Assembly: GCA_035577985.1 (NCBI GenBank)
Contig: DATJZY010000093.1
Coordinates: forward strand, 1-64,000
Length of the DNA: 64,000 nucleotides
Source of the DNA: Candidatus Eisenbacteria bacterium
GTDB lineage: Bacteria; Desulfobacterota; Binatia; DP-6
Direction of reading: 5' to 3'
In this document: positions 1 to 7,173 of the stretch, piece after piece
Layout: each line of letters begins with the position of its first letter
Position numbering within the stretch: position 1 is the first letter of the stretch
Notes under the pieces: model-generated
What the model was told of the DNA's origin: nothing
What the model saw: only the letters and a program-made list of their open reading frames with translations
Databases searched by the model: none
Program-made: the position numbers and the translations under genes

Positions 1-363
1 CCAGAGGCTCGCGGCGACCATCCAGCCGCGGAGCGTCTCCACGGACAACTGGAGGGCATGCTCCTCGGTGAGCTTCTGGTGCGCGAAGGTCGGGCCGAAG
101 TCGCTGTAGCGCTCGCGCACGAGGCTCAGCGCGCGGTCGCGCGTGCTCGCCGCCAGCCGCCGATTGCTTGGCCGTCCACGCCGCCGCGACGCCAACCCCG
201 ATGCGCCGTGGTGCGTGAACGCCTCGTAGAGCCGGCGCACCTGGCGCTCGCTGAGCTTCAGCAACGCCGCCGCCTTGCGCCGCGTGAGCCGATGCTCCGC
301 GATCCACGTCATGACCTGCAGCCGATCCAATTCCCCCATGCTCAGCTCCACCGTCTCCGCCAT
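1..363 (-). CDS. ISNCY-type transposase, N-terminal part (runs off the left edge)
   Basis: Reading leftward from ATG at 363 an uninterrupted frame runs off the window. The first ~65 residues form a helix-turn-helix of the kind that opens ISNCY-family transposases (RKAAALLKLSERQVRRL), followed by the basic RRRGRPSNRR linker and a segment with SDFGPTFAHQKL and LSVETLRGWM, which in this family precedes the catalytic RNase-H-like domain. That catalytic part lies outside the window, so activity cannot be judged. Directly upstream (384-424) are the repeated end motifs of the element. Family assignment is from remembered motif patterns, not from a search. Confidence 0.8.
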   Translation of the reverse strand, partial: MAETVELSMGELDRLQVMTWIAEHRLTRRKAAALLKLSERQVRRLYEAFTHHGASGLASRRRGRPSNRRLAASTRDRALSLVRERYSDFGPTFAHQKLTEEHALQLSVETLRGWMVAASLW

Positions 364-383
364 CGCGCCACTGTGGCCGAAAA

Positions 384-424
384 GCGGACATCTCTACTTT
401 GGAGGAACCGGACATTTGCACTTT
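384..424. repeat. Repeated terminal motif of the ISNCY-type element
   Basis: Two 17-nt direct repeats, at 384-400 and 408-424, share 13 of 17 bases around a GGACAT...ACTTT core, just upstream of the transposase start. Such paired motifs are typical transposase-binding sites at an IS end. The right boundary of the element and its target duplication cannot be fixed because the other end is outside the window. Confidence 0.5.
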
Positions 425-943
425 GGGCCTACGCACGCCGCGTCCGACTTTCGGAGATTACGTCAGCCTTCCCACCGTTGTCCGGACTGCCGACCCGGTG
501 CCTGTCGGATCATCCCGCGGTAGCGGGACCGTCAACCGGGAGCTGATGTTCCTCAAGCGTGTCTTCAACCTGGCTCCGCGCGATGGCAAGGCTGAGCGGA
601 ACCCCGTCCGGGACGTAAAGTTCTTCAAGGAAGACAACCAGCGGGTTCGTTGGCTCACCGAGGAGGAAGAGGCGCGTCTCCCCTGGCGTGAAGGGCAAGT
701 CAGGGGTTAACGCGACGAACTACATGAACCGCGTCTTTGGGCCCGCGGTCGAGCGCGCAGGCATTCAGAACTTCCACTGGCACGATCTGCGGCACACCTT
801 CGCGAGCCGGCTGGTGATGGCGGGCGTGGACCTGATGACCGCGAGGAACTCATGGGCCACAAGACGATCACGATGACGCAGCGCTACGCGCACCTGTCGC
901 CGGAGCACAAGCTGAACGCGGTGGAGCGGCTCACTCGGCACAC

Positions 944-965
944 AACCGGCACCACTACCGGCACC
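944..965. repeat. ACCGGCACC direct-repeat pair inside the integrase tail
   Basis: A 22-nt sequence with two ACCGGCACC copies separated by three bases. It is identical to 6518-6539 and differs at one base from 1195-1216. All three copies lie close to a tRNA-derived attachment sequence, so they could be arm-type integrase binding sites. That role is inference. Confidence 0.4.
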
Positions 966-1029
966 AGCGCTGAAACCACCGAGGAGCATCGCGAGCCTGC
1001 GACGCAAGTGCATGATCGGCGGAGGGAAA

Positions 1030-1079
1030 AGAGAGCGGGCGACCGGGGTCGAACCGGCGACGTCCAGCTTGGGAAGCTG
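1030..1079. repeat. Attachment-site copy 1: 3' half of tRNA-Gly(CCC)
   Basis: This 50-bp sequence is identical base for base to 16429-16478, the 3' half of the tRNA-Gly gene from the anticodon loop to just past its end, and to 6353-6402. It is not a complete tRNA. Its position at the end of the integrase remnant marks it as the right attachment site of an element lying to the left, and as the left boundary of the next element to the right. Confidence 0.9.
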
Positions 1080-1216
1080 ATCGACGAGGTGCTGCAAGAC
1101 TATGATCCGTGGGGATAGCTCTTGCTACCGCCAGCACTTACAGGCCAGTCCGGATTCTGCCGGTTTCACTGGTTGTCCCCCGGTTTCACTCCTCAACCGG
1201 CACCACGACCGGCACC
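1080..1216. repeat. Conserved element end, copy 1
   Basis: Immediately right of attachment copy 1. Its first 38 bases match 6403-6440 at 33 of 38 positions, and its last 28 bases (1189-1216) match 6512-6539 at 27 of 28 with exactly the same internal spacing of 109 bases. The middle is diverged but keeps a shared CCGGTTTCACT. The pattern says the two stacked elements share a common left end. Confidence 0.75.
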
Positions 1217-1230
1217 GGAGCAGGGGCTCC

Positions 1231-1560
1231 TCATCCCGCCAGACCAAGGAAGATCAGCAACGCGCGGTTCACGCGCACCAGGTCGCGGTCCGAGAGTCTG
1301 CCGATGCGCTTCCCGAGCTTCGCCTTCGGCACCGTGGTCACCTTGTCGACCATCAAGCGAGAGGGCCTGTCGAGCCCGTTCGAGGGACTGGGGTCGACGA
1401 CGAGACGGAACAGCGGGGCGTCCGTCGGATCGCTCGTGAAGGCGCAGATCGTGATCGAACTCGTCGCGTTGAAGCGGTCGTCCTGCACGATGACCACCGG
1501 TCGCGGCTTGCCGGCGTAATCTTTGCCCCCGGCCGCGGTCCATATCTCGCCGCGTGTCAC
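1231..1560 (-). CDS. mazF: MazF/PemK-type mRNA endoribonuclease toxin
   Basis: A 109-residue protein with the MazF/PemK fold signature: the start MTRGEIWTAAGG, then KPRPVVIVQDDRF, a conserved Thr/Ser and acidic stretch, and the C-terminal KLGKRIGRLSDRDLVRVNRAL. Members cleave mRNA at short single-stranded sites and stop growth until neutralised. The GTG start at 1560 directly abuts the stop of the upstream antitoxin gene (1561-1797), which fits translational coupling. Length is normal for the family and no truncation is seen. The pair sits on an integrated element, where it may act as an addiction module; that role is inference. Confidence 0.92.
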   Translation of the reverse strand: MTRGEIWTAAGGKDYAGKPRPVVIVQDDRFNATSSITICAFTSDPTDAPLFRLVVDPSPSNGLDRPSRLMVDKVTTVPKAKLGKRIGRLSDRDLVRVNRALLIFLGLAG

Positions 1561-1797
1561 TCAGTCCTCGGAGGCCAGCGCATCGACGAATGCCTGATCC
1601 TCGGCGGCATGCCGGCTCGATGCGACGAGTCGCGACTGCCGCGCGGCCTGCGCCGCAAACCTCGGCGATCGGGTGTCGGGCACCCAGATCTGGATCGGTC
1701 GCAGCCCTTGTGCACGCAAGCGGTCCCGGTGCGCTTGAACCTTTTGCCGGGAGCTGGAGGGCCTCCGATTCCTGGACCTCGGCTTCGCGGACGGCAT
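1561..1797 (-). CDS. MazE-type antitoxin, DUF3018 family
   Basis: A 78-residue basic protein containing the DUF3018 signature RLRAQGLRPIQIWVPDTRSP followed by FAAQAARQSRLVASS and DQAFVDALASED. Such proteins are encoded just before MazF-like toxins; the N-terminal half is thought to bind DNA and the acidic tail to cover the toxin. Gene order (antitoxin first, zero-base junction with the toxin) is canonical. A perfect 16-bp palindrome lies 22 bp upstream of the start (1819-1834), the likely operator for autorepression by the antitoxin or the complex. The first 20 residues are Arg/Ser-rich and may be flexible. Confidence 0.88.
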   Translation of the reverse strand: MPSAKPRSRNRRPSSSRQKVQAHRDRLRAQGLRPIQIWVPDTRSPRFAAQAARQSRLVASSRHAAEDQAFVDALASED

Positions 1798-1818
1798 GAA
1801 CCGAGCCTCCTTGGGTAA

Positions 1819-1834
1819 AGGTTACATGTAACCT
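1819..1834. promoter_or_regulatory. Palindromic operator of the toxin-antitoxin operon
   Basis: The 16-bp sequence AGGTTACATGTAACCT is a perfect inverted repeat, AT-rich against a GC-rich background, located between the divergent antitoxin gene (start 1797) and the plus-strand gene starting near 1877. It could control either or both. Binding is inferred from symmetry and position. Confidence 0.7.
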
Positions 1835-1876
1835 ACAGCTGGCCGATCGAGAGTGCAACCGGCGAGCCGCCCGGGT

Positions 1877-3313
1877 ATGAGCGGGATCGCGATGACCAAC
1901 GACTGGTGCCGAGCGCTCGGCATCGAGCCGCCCACGCTCGAGGCCGTGGCCCATCACCGGGAAGCGAACACCTTCGCGCTCCTGCTCGTCGCTCTGCTCG
2001 AGCGCGGCGAGCCCATGACGCTGGCTGAGGTCGCGACGCGGTTCGAGGAGGCGGGCATCGCCGGGCGCGCCCAGGCGCTGTCGTCCCTGAAGCGCTGCAA
2101 GCCGGGACGACCGCCGGCCTACCGTGACGGGGATCGTTATCACCTCGACCCGCACGACGACGACCTGGACTTGTGGGTGTTCCGGCTCGGTCTCCGGCCG
2201 CCGAGAGTCGCCCGCATAGCACCACCGGTACTCGGCGCCGCGCCGTTGCCGAACCCCGATGTGGCGCTCACGCCAGCCGAGCTCGACGAGGCGTGGACCG
2301 ATGCGTCGCTCGGCGGCTGGTCACAACGACGCATCGTCCTCGCGGTCCTCGACGCACACGGTGCCCCGCTCGCGCCGGCCGACGTGGTCGCCGCCGTCGC
2401 CCGACGCACGCGATGGCATGGATTGACCGTGGACGCGACGAAGTTCGCCCGCCGCGGCAGCGCGGTGGCGGTGCGAGACGACGGGCGCTGGGCCGTCGCC
2501 GACGACGCCGCCGAGACGATGCGCCAGGTTCGGCGTGCACTGCGCGAACGCATCACGCTCGTGCGGCGTCAGGGGTCGCAGTATCCCGGGCCCGCCGCCG
2601 TGGAGGCGGCCACCGTGGCATGGGAACGACGGCGAGCGGCGCACCGGGCGGAGCTCGCGCGTTTGTCGCGCGCGCTCCTCGTGACGTTCCCACTCTGCTC
2701 ACCGCGGGCTGCCGTGCTGCTCGACGTCGGCGAGCACACGATCCGCGCCTTCGTCGACGACGGGTTGGACGAGCTCCGCGCCGGCCTCGCGACCTACGAC
2801 GTCATCGGCGCCCTGCAGGTCCGCGCCCGTCTGCGCGCGCTCGGCTTCGATCCGGGCGGACGCCGGCTCGCGGAGCTCGAGCCGCCCCAGAAGACGAAAC
2901 AGCTCAACCGGCGCGGGCGCACGTTGAAGGCCACGACAACCTTGTTGGTACAGGGGTCGTGCGGCATCCGTAAGCCGTTCGGGGAGGAGGGCACGCTGGC
3001 AGCGTACCTCGCCACGGGAGCGACCGGGAAGCTTCTTCGACGACTCGAAGCCGACGCGAAGTCCCTGCACGCCCTCTACGAGTACGGACGGCTCCACGGC
3101 GCGGTGCGGCTGCGCTGGGGTTTCCTCGACGAGCGCCTCTCTGTCCCGTGGGTCGATCGCGACGAGCCGACGCTCCACGATCTCGAGAAGTCCGCGCTCG
3201 CGATGAACGTGCCGCTCGAGGTCGTGGTCGGGAGCGCGCCCGGGTGGAGCGAGCCGTGGTCCCGCGTGCGGCTCGCGCGGGTGGTGCGGGATCGGGACGG
3301 GTGGCAGCACTGA
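1877..3313 (+). CDS. Uncharacterised protein with two winged-helix-like segments
   Basis: A protein of about 478 residues that I do not recognise. Two segments look like winged-helix DNA-binding modules: about residues 25-85 (NTFALLLVALLERGEPMTLA, then a basic KRCKPGRPPAYRDGDRY wing) and about 160-215 (RRIVLAVLDAHGAPLAPADV followed by a wing ending DDGRWAVADD). The rest is alpha-helical and basic with no recognised motif. ATG codons at 1877 and 1892 are both possible; the second has a GCGGGA upstream. It is transcribed divergently from the toxin-antitoxin pair with the palindrome between them, so it may share that operator. A regulatory role is only inferred. Confidence 0.6.
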   Translation: MSGIAMTNDWCRALGIEPPTLEAVAHHREANTFALLLVALLERGEPMTLAEVATRFEEAGIAGRAQALSSLKRCKPGRPPAYRDGDRYHLDPHDDDLDLWVFRLGLRPPRVARIAPPVLGAAPLPNPDVALTPAELDEAWTDASLGGWSQRRIVLAVLDAHGAPLAPADVVAAVARRTRWHGLTVDATKFARRGSAVAVRDDGRWAVADDAAETMRQVRRALRERITLVRRQGSQYPGPAAVEAATVAWERRRAAHRAELARLSRALLVTFPLCSPRAAVLLDVGEHTIRAFVDDGLDELRAGLATYDVIGALQVRARLRALGFDPGGRRLAELEPPQKTKQLNRRGRTLKATTTLLVQGSCGIRKPFGEEGTLAAYLATGATGKLLRRLEADAKSLHALYEYGRLHGAVRLRWGFLDERLSVPWVDRDEPTLHDLEKSALAMNVPLEVVVGSAPGWSEPWSRVRLARVVRDRDGWQH

Positions 3314-3531
3314 CTCGTCGGGGACGACGGCGCCGTCATCGACGAGGCCACGGTGCAACGTGCGCGGCTCTCGGTCGCGGTGCATTGACCGAGCGCCCAA
3401 CGGCCTACCTCGGAAAAACCGGTTGCGGTAGCAGGTGGTGGCCGGGGGCCGTAGGGGCCGTAGGCGCGACAACCCTGGGAAGTTGACGGAACCGAGAGTT
3501 ATCAGTTGCTCGGTGCGGCGATCTCCCCCCT

Positions 3532-3939
3532 GTGCCCCCGGCTTGCGCGGTCGACGTCGACGGCATCGTCGCCCTGATCGCGCGGCGCGCGCGCGAGGTG
3601 GACGTGCTGCTCGTCGAGGGCGCCGGCGGCCTCCTCGTGCCGATCGCGGGCGATCTGACGTACCTCGATCTCGCCGTGCGGGCCCGGCTCCCGTTGCTCG
3701 TCGTCGCCGCCAACCGGCTCGGCACCGTGAACCACACGGCGCTCACCGCCCGGGTGGCGACCGCCGCCGGGCTCGACGTCCGCGGCTTCGTGCTCTCGCA
3801 GCCGACGCCGTCGACCGACGTTTCGGCGGCGTCGAACGCGGACACGATCGCGCGGCTCACCGGCCTTCCCTGCCTCGGGGTGCTGCCCCACGCCGAGCGC
3901 CCGGGCCTGACAGCGCATCTGCTCGTGATCCCGAGCTAG
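3532..3939 (+). pseudogene. bioD: Dethiobiotin synthetase, C-terminal fragment
   Basis: The reading frame matches the C-terminal ~135 residues of BioD: DVLLVEGAGGLLVPI (the conserved Gly-rich strand near the active site), then LPLLVVAANRLGTVNHTALT and the GVLPHAE tail. The N-terminal ~100 residues, including the GTDTxVGKT P-loop that binds ATP, are missing; upstream of about 3530 the sequence shows no BioD continuation in any frame. It is therefore a remnant rather than a working biotin enzyme. No other biotin gene is visible nearby, so the fragment was probably left by recombination or brought in on the element. Confidence 0.85.
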
Positions 3940-3985
3940 CCCTTCGATTTACAAGCGCCATCCCGCGCGATAGCCACCCGGGTCG

Positions 3986-5347
3986 ATGCGCCCACTACCG
4001 ATCGTCCTGCTCCTGCTGGCCTCGCTCGCGTCCGTCTGCACGGCGGGGGCCGCGGATCTCGCCGTCCTGACACGCGGGAAGGTTCTCCGTCTCGACGCCG
4101 GGTCCGATCCGGGAAAATCCCGGGGCCTCGTGCGTTTCGGGCACGACGCCGCGCTCGCCGCGGCGCCCGATCCCTCGTGCCCGTCCGCCTCCGCGTTCGA
4201 TCTCGGGCTCTTCACGGTGGCGGCCAACGCGGTCGTCCGGAACGAGAAGGTCGCCCTCGAATGCGCGAAGTGGCGGAAGACCCGCACGGGCTGGCGCTAC
4301 GACGATCCGGACGCCGCCGGCGGCGTCCGTCGGATCACCTACGGACCCCGGGGCCTCGCCGTCCGCCTCGTCGGCCCCGCGGCGATGCCGGCCCCCGGCC
4401 CCGTCGGCTACGCGTTCGTGTGGTTCGAGGTCGGCGCGATGCGATTCCACGGCCGCTTCCACGTCTTCGAGGCGAACACGGCCGACCGGGTGCGAAGCCG
4501 GAGACTCTCGAAGGCCGCCGGCGACGGCGAGACGCGTTTCTGGGCGATCATGTGGGGAGACGATGCTTCCGAGACGGCCGTGCAGGAGACCTCGGCGCTC
4601 CTGCAACGCGCCGCGAAGCGCTCGAAGGCGGACGCCCGATCGCGCTTCCTCCTCGGCATGCTCCATCTCTATCGTTTCGGGCAGCTCACCGAGCGCTTCA
4701 GCGCGGCCAGCGAGGCCGGCCGCGCCGAGATCGCCGCGGCCGTCGCCGCCTTCGACGACGCCGAACCGCTGCTCTGGAACCGGACGACGCGCGTCGGCGA
4801 TTCCCGGATGCCGGGGTTCGCCGCCGCCGCGCGCTACGCGCTCGCCGTCGTCACCGCCGACGAGGCGCTCCGGCAGCGGGCGCTCGCGGATCTCGCGTAC
4901 GCGGTCGAGATCAACGCGTTCTTCAACGTGTTCGACCTGATGACGGTCCTGCAGGCGGAGCCCGCGGGCAGCTCGGCGTTCCAGCAGGCGTTCGCCGACC
5001 TGAGCGCGTACATCGGCGATCCGAACACGCTCGCGTGCGCCGTCACCCAGCCGGAGGTGTGCACGAACGCCGGGCTCGCACCCACGGCGCTTCCCGGCAC
5101 GTTCGTGATGTTCGGCGACGCCTACGCCAAGAGCGGCGACGCCGCGACGGCGAAGTACTGGTACCAGTTCGGGATCGCCGCCGAAGCGGGGTGGGCCTTC
5201 GAGGGCCTCGCCGCGGAACGCCTGGCCGGCGCCGATGCGCGGGTCGCCGCGTACCAGGACGTGGATCCCGCCAACGACCCGCCCATCATCGGCGCAGGCC
5301 CCGAGGCCTGCGCGTCCTGCCACCACCGACCGCTCACGGGCGAGTAG
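3986..5347 (+). CDS. Exported protein with a C-terminal haem-c-type CxxCH motif
   Basis: A 453-residue protein beginning with a clear Sec signal peptide (MRPLPIVLLLLASLASVCTA). The body has no domain I can name; residues ~190-430 are largely helical and Ala-rich with a TPR-like look (DARSRFLLGMLHLYRFGQLT, GDAATAKYWYQFGIAAEAGW). The extreme C-terminus carries CASCH (residues 442-446), a single covalent haem-binding motif as in c-type cytochromes, followed by only seven residues. Export plus CxxCH would put it in the periplasm. A lone motif at the very end could also be a metal site or chance. It stands alone on its strand between the bioD fragment and the DUF1254 fragment. Confidence 0.7.
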   Translation: MRPLPIVLLLLASLASVCTAGAADLAVLTRGKVLRLDAGSDPGKSRGLVRFGHDAALAAAPDPSCPSASAFDLGLFTVAANAVVRNEKVALECAKWRKTRTGWRYDDPDAAGGVRRITYGPRGLAVRLVGPAAMPAPGPVGYAFVWFEVGAMRFHGRFHVFEANTADRVRSRRLSKAAGDGETRFWAIMWGDDASETAVQETSALLQRAAKRSKADARSRFLLGMLHLYRFGQLTERFSAASEAGRAEIAAAVAAFDDAEPLLWNRTTRVGDSRMPGFAAAARYALAVVTADEALRQRALADLAYAVEINAFFNVFDLMTVLQAEPAGSSAFQQAFADLSAYIGDPNTLACAVTQPEVCTNAGLAPTALPGTFVMFGDAYAKSGDAATAKYWYQFGIAAEAGWAFEGLAAERLAGADARVAAYQDVDPANDPPIIGAGPEACASCHHRPLTGE

Positions 5348-5374
5348 TCGGGACCCGGCGTCGTCGAGGCGTCG

Positions 5375-6061
5375 TCACGACGCCTCGCGCACGCGCGGAA
5401 TCTTCCAGCTCCCGTTCAGGATCGACGGGGACTTGTCCTTCGGCCAGTACATCCGCAGCATCAGGATGAAACGGCCGGCGGGCGCGGGCAGCCAGTTCGA
5501 TTCCTTGTCCGCCCCCGGGGACTCGTGCTGGATGTAGAGGTCCACCGAGCCGTCGGGATTCGTCTTGAACGTGTTGCGCTGGCTCACGTTGTAGCGGTCG
5601 AGCGCGTTCGCGACGAAGAAGTAGTCCGCGTCGTACATCGTGAGCGACCAGAAGCCGTTCACCGGCGGCAGCTCGCCCTTCTTGAAGTGCATGACGTACT
5701 TCTTCGCGCCCGTGTAGTCCTGGAGGATGTCGGGCCCCTCGGAGGTGGGATAGACCGCGTCCTCCGGACGGTTCGCGCCGAGGCCGATCGCCGTGATGAG
5801 CGCCCGCTGCCGGTACGCGGGGCCGTAGAGCCCGGTCTTGGTCGTGAACAGCCAGCCGTCCTGGAGCGTCAGGTCGCGGGCCAGGATGCCCTCCTTCATC
5901 CAGCGCATGATCGCGTGCTGGGCCGGCTTCGGCGCCTCGTTGATGCCGGCGACGATCGCGGGCGAGACCTTAGAGGCGTCGAAGTCCTGGCCCGGCACGA
6001 TGCCGATCTTGGCGAGCTTGGCCACCATCGCCGCGTCGGCGGCGGCCGGAGGATTCTTAGA
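5375..6061 (-). pseudogene. DUF1254/DUF1214 protein, C-terminal fragment
   Basis: The open frame encodes about 220 residues of the C-terminal half of DUF1254/DUF1214 proteins: NPPAAADAAMVAKLAKIGI near its start, then TKTGLYGPAYRQRALITAIG, the conserved VNGFWSLTMYD motif and a C-terminal PAPAGRFILMLRMYWPK. Full-length members have about 450 residues with an N-terminal DUF1254 domain and usually a signal peptide, both absent. The homologous frame continues a little beyond the ATG at 6028 and then becomes unrecognisable near 6060, so this looks like a truncated copy. The 50-bp attachment repeat lies about 290 bp from its broken end. Function of the family is unknown. Confidence 0.75.
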
Positions 6062-6352
6062 CGCCGCCCATGGGGTCGGCTCCCAGCGAATGCGGGGCCA
6101 CGCCGAGGTGGCGGGCTTGGCGAGAGGGGGCGTTTCAGCGGATCACCGAACGCAACGGAGTGTTGCGCCAGGTGCATCTGGCGGGGCGCTCCACCGGGTC
6201 GTCATCCCGCCGCGGATTCGGCTCACGCACGCCACGGAAGAGGCGCGGCGGACGCGCATCGCTGGGCTTCCGAAGTTCAGCCAGTGAGACTGGCCCTCAC
6301 GCGATGCCTTTCTAGGAAGCGCGAGAAGGATTTGCTCGGTCGTGCACTTACC

Positions 6353-6402
6353 AGAGAGCGGGCGACCGGGGTCGAACCGGCGACGTCCAGCTTGGGAAGC
6401 TG
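6353..6402. repeat. Attachment-site copy 2: 3' half of tRNA-Gly(CCC)
   Basis: Identical over 50 bp to 1030-1079 and to 16429-16478 within and beside the intact tRNA-Gly gene. A CGTGCACTT lies a few bases to its left at the same place as in the native tRNA flank (16415-16423). It marks the junction between two stacked elements (1080-6402 and 6403-16478). Confidence 0.9.
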
Positions 6403-6539
6403 ATCGACGAAGGGCCGGAAGACTATGATCCGTGGGCATAATCCGAGCGGCGGCGCTTAGTTGGGTGCGGCGGCGGTTTCTACCGGTTTCACTCCAGTTC
6501 ACCCATTTTCGCTCCTCAACCGGCACCACTACCGGCACC
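6403..6539. repeat. Conserved element end, copy 2
   Basis: Counterpart of 1080-1216: near-identical first 38 and last 28 bases at identical spacing, ending in the ACCGGCACC direct-repeat pair. This identifies 6402/6403 as a true element boundary rather than a chance tRNA fragment. Confidence 0.75.
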
Positions 6540-7173
6540 AAGGATTCTGCGGGTCGCGCTAGAGGGGTTGCCGGCAATGGAAGGCGGCCTAGAGGAGTGG
6601 AGAGCCTTCTTACCGCGGGTGACTGCGTCCTGGAAGATTTTGGTCATCAGGGCGCCCCGGTTTGCGACCGGCTTGAGCGAGCAAGCCTCCTTGAGCTGCG
6701 CGAAGTGGAATCGCGCGCTTTCCGGTCCGAGGGTACTCACGCAGTGGGCGAACCAGGGTCGGCTCTGGGGGCTGTCCGTGAAGGAGACGACCTCGTCGAC
6801 CAAGAGGGCGATCGAGGAGAAACCAATGAAACGAGCGCTTCTTGGTGGCGTGACTCTTGCGCTCTGCGCTCGCGCCGAAGCGGGCCCGCGGAAATGGTAG
6901 TCTGCGAGTTCACCGAGTCACGGGGCACAGTGACGGTGTCCGAAGACCTGTTCGGCCGACGTGGTCATGGACTTCATGCCCGCTCCGTTCGTCTCCACGC
7001 TCCAGCTGCAACTTGGCCGCATTGCCTTCGTTCGTCCAAGGTTGAGAGGATAGCTTCGGCGTCGTCGGGGTCGACGAGCGGCGTGAAGTGCACACGCCAC
7101 GCCGACCGTGGCGCATTCACGTCCACGACCGTACGGAGCTGAGCGAGCTATCGCCCTCTGCGGCCTGCCGTGA
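6540..7173. other. Stretch without a supportable gene
   Basis: About 630 bp between the element end and the first gene of the exported-protein run. Frames here are short and overlap each other. A minus-strand stretch around 6960-7130 reads protein-like (SAWRVHFTPLVDPDDAEAIL) but has no start or end I can defend, and could be a gene remnant. No RNA gene or repeat was seen. Confidence 0.4.

Larger units (their letters stand above)
522..1118 (+). pseudogene. Tyrosine recombinase (phage-type integrase), decayed
   Basis: Three reading-frame segments together make an integrase. Positions 522-~670 carry the core-binding helices (TVNRELMFLKRVFNLA, then a WLTEEEEARL boundary). Positions ~700-840 carry the box with HDLRHTFASRLVMAGVDL. 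Positions ~852-930 carry LMGHKTITMTQRYAHLSPEH with the nucleophile Tyr. Between the first two segments roughly 80-100 residues are missing, including the first catalytic Arg, and a base is lost near 843-848 so that the LMGHK segment changes frame. The last segment stays open through the tRNA-derived 50-bp sequence at 1030-1079, the usual arrangement of an integrase ending at its attachment site. It is not functional as read. Confidence 0.88.

Noticed and set aside
6516-6803. 95-residue minus-strand frame next to the second attachment copy
   Set aside because: It has a moderately protein-like middle but overlaps other frames of equal quality and the element-end repeat, and shows no start signal.
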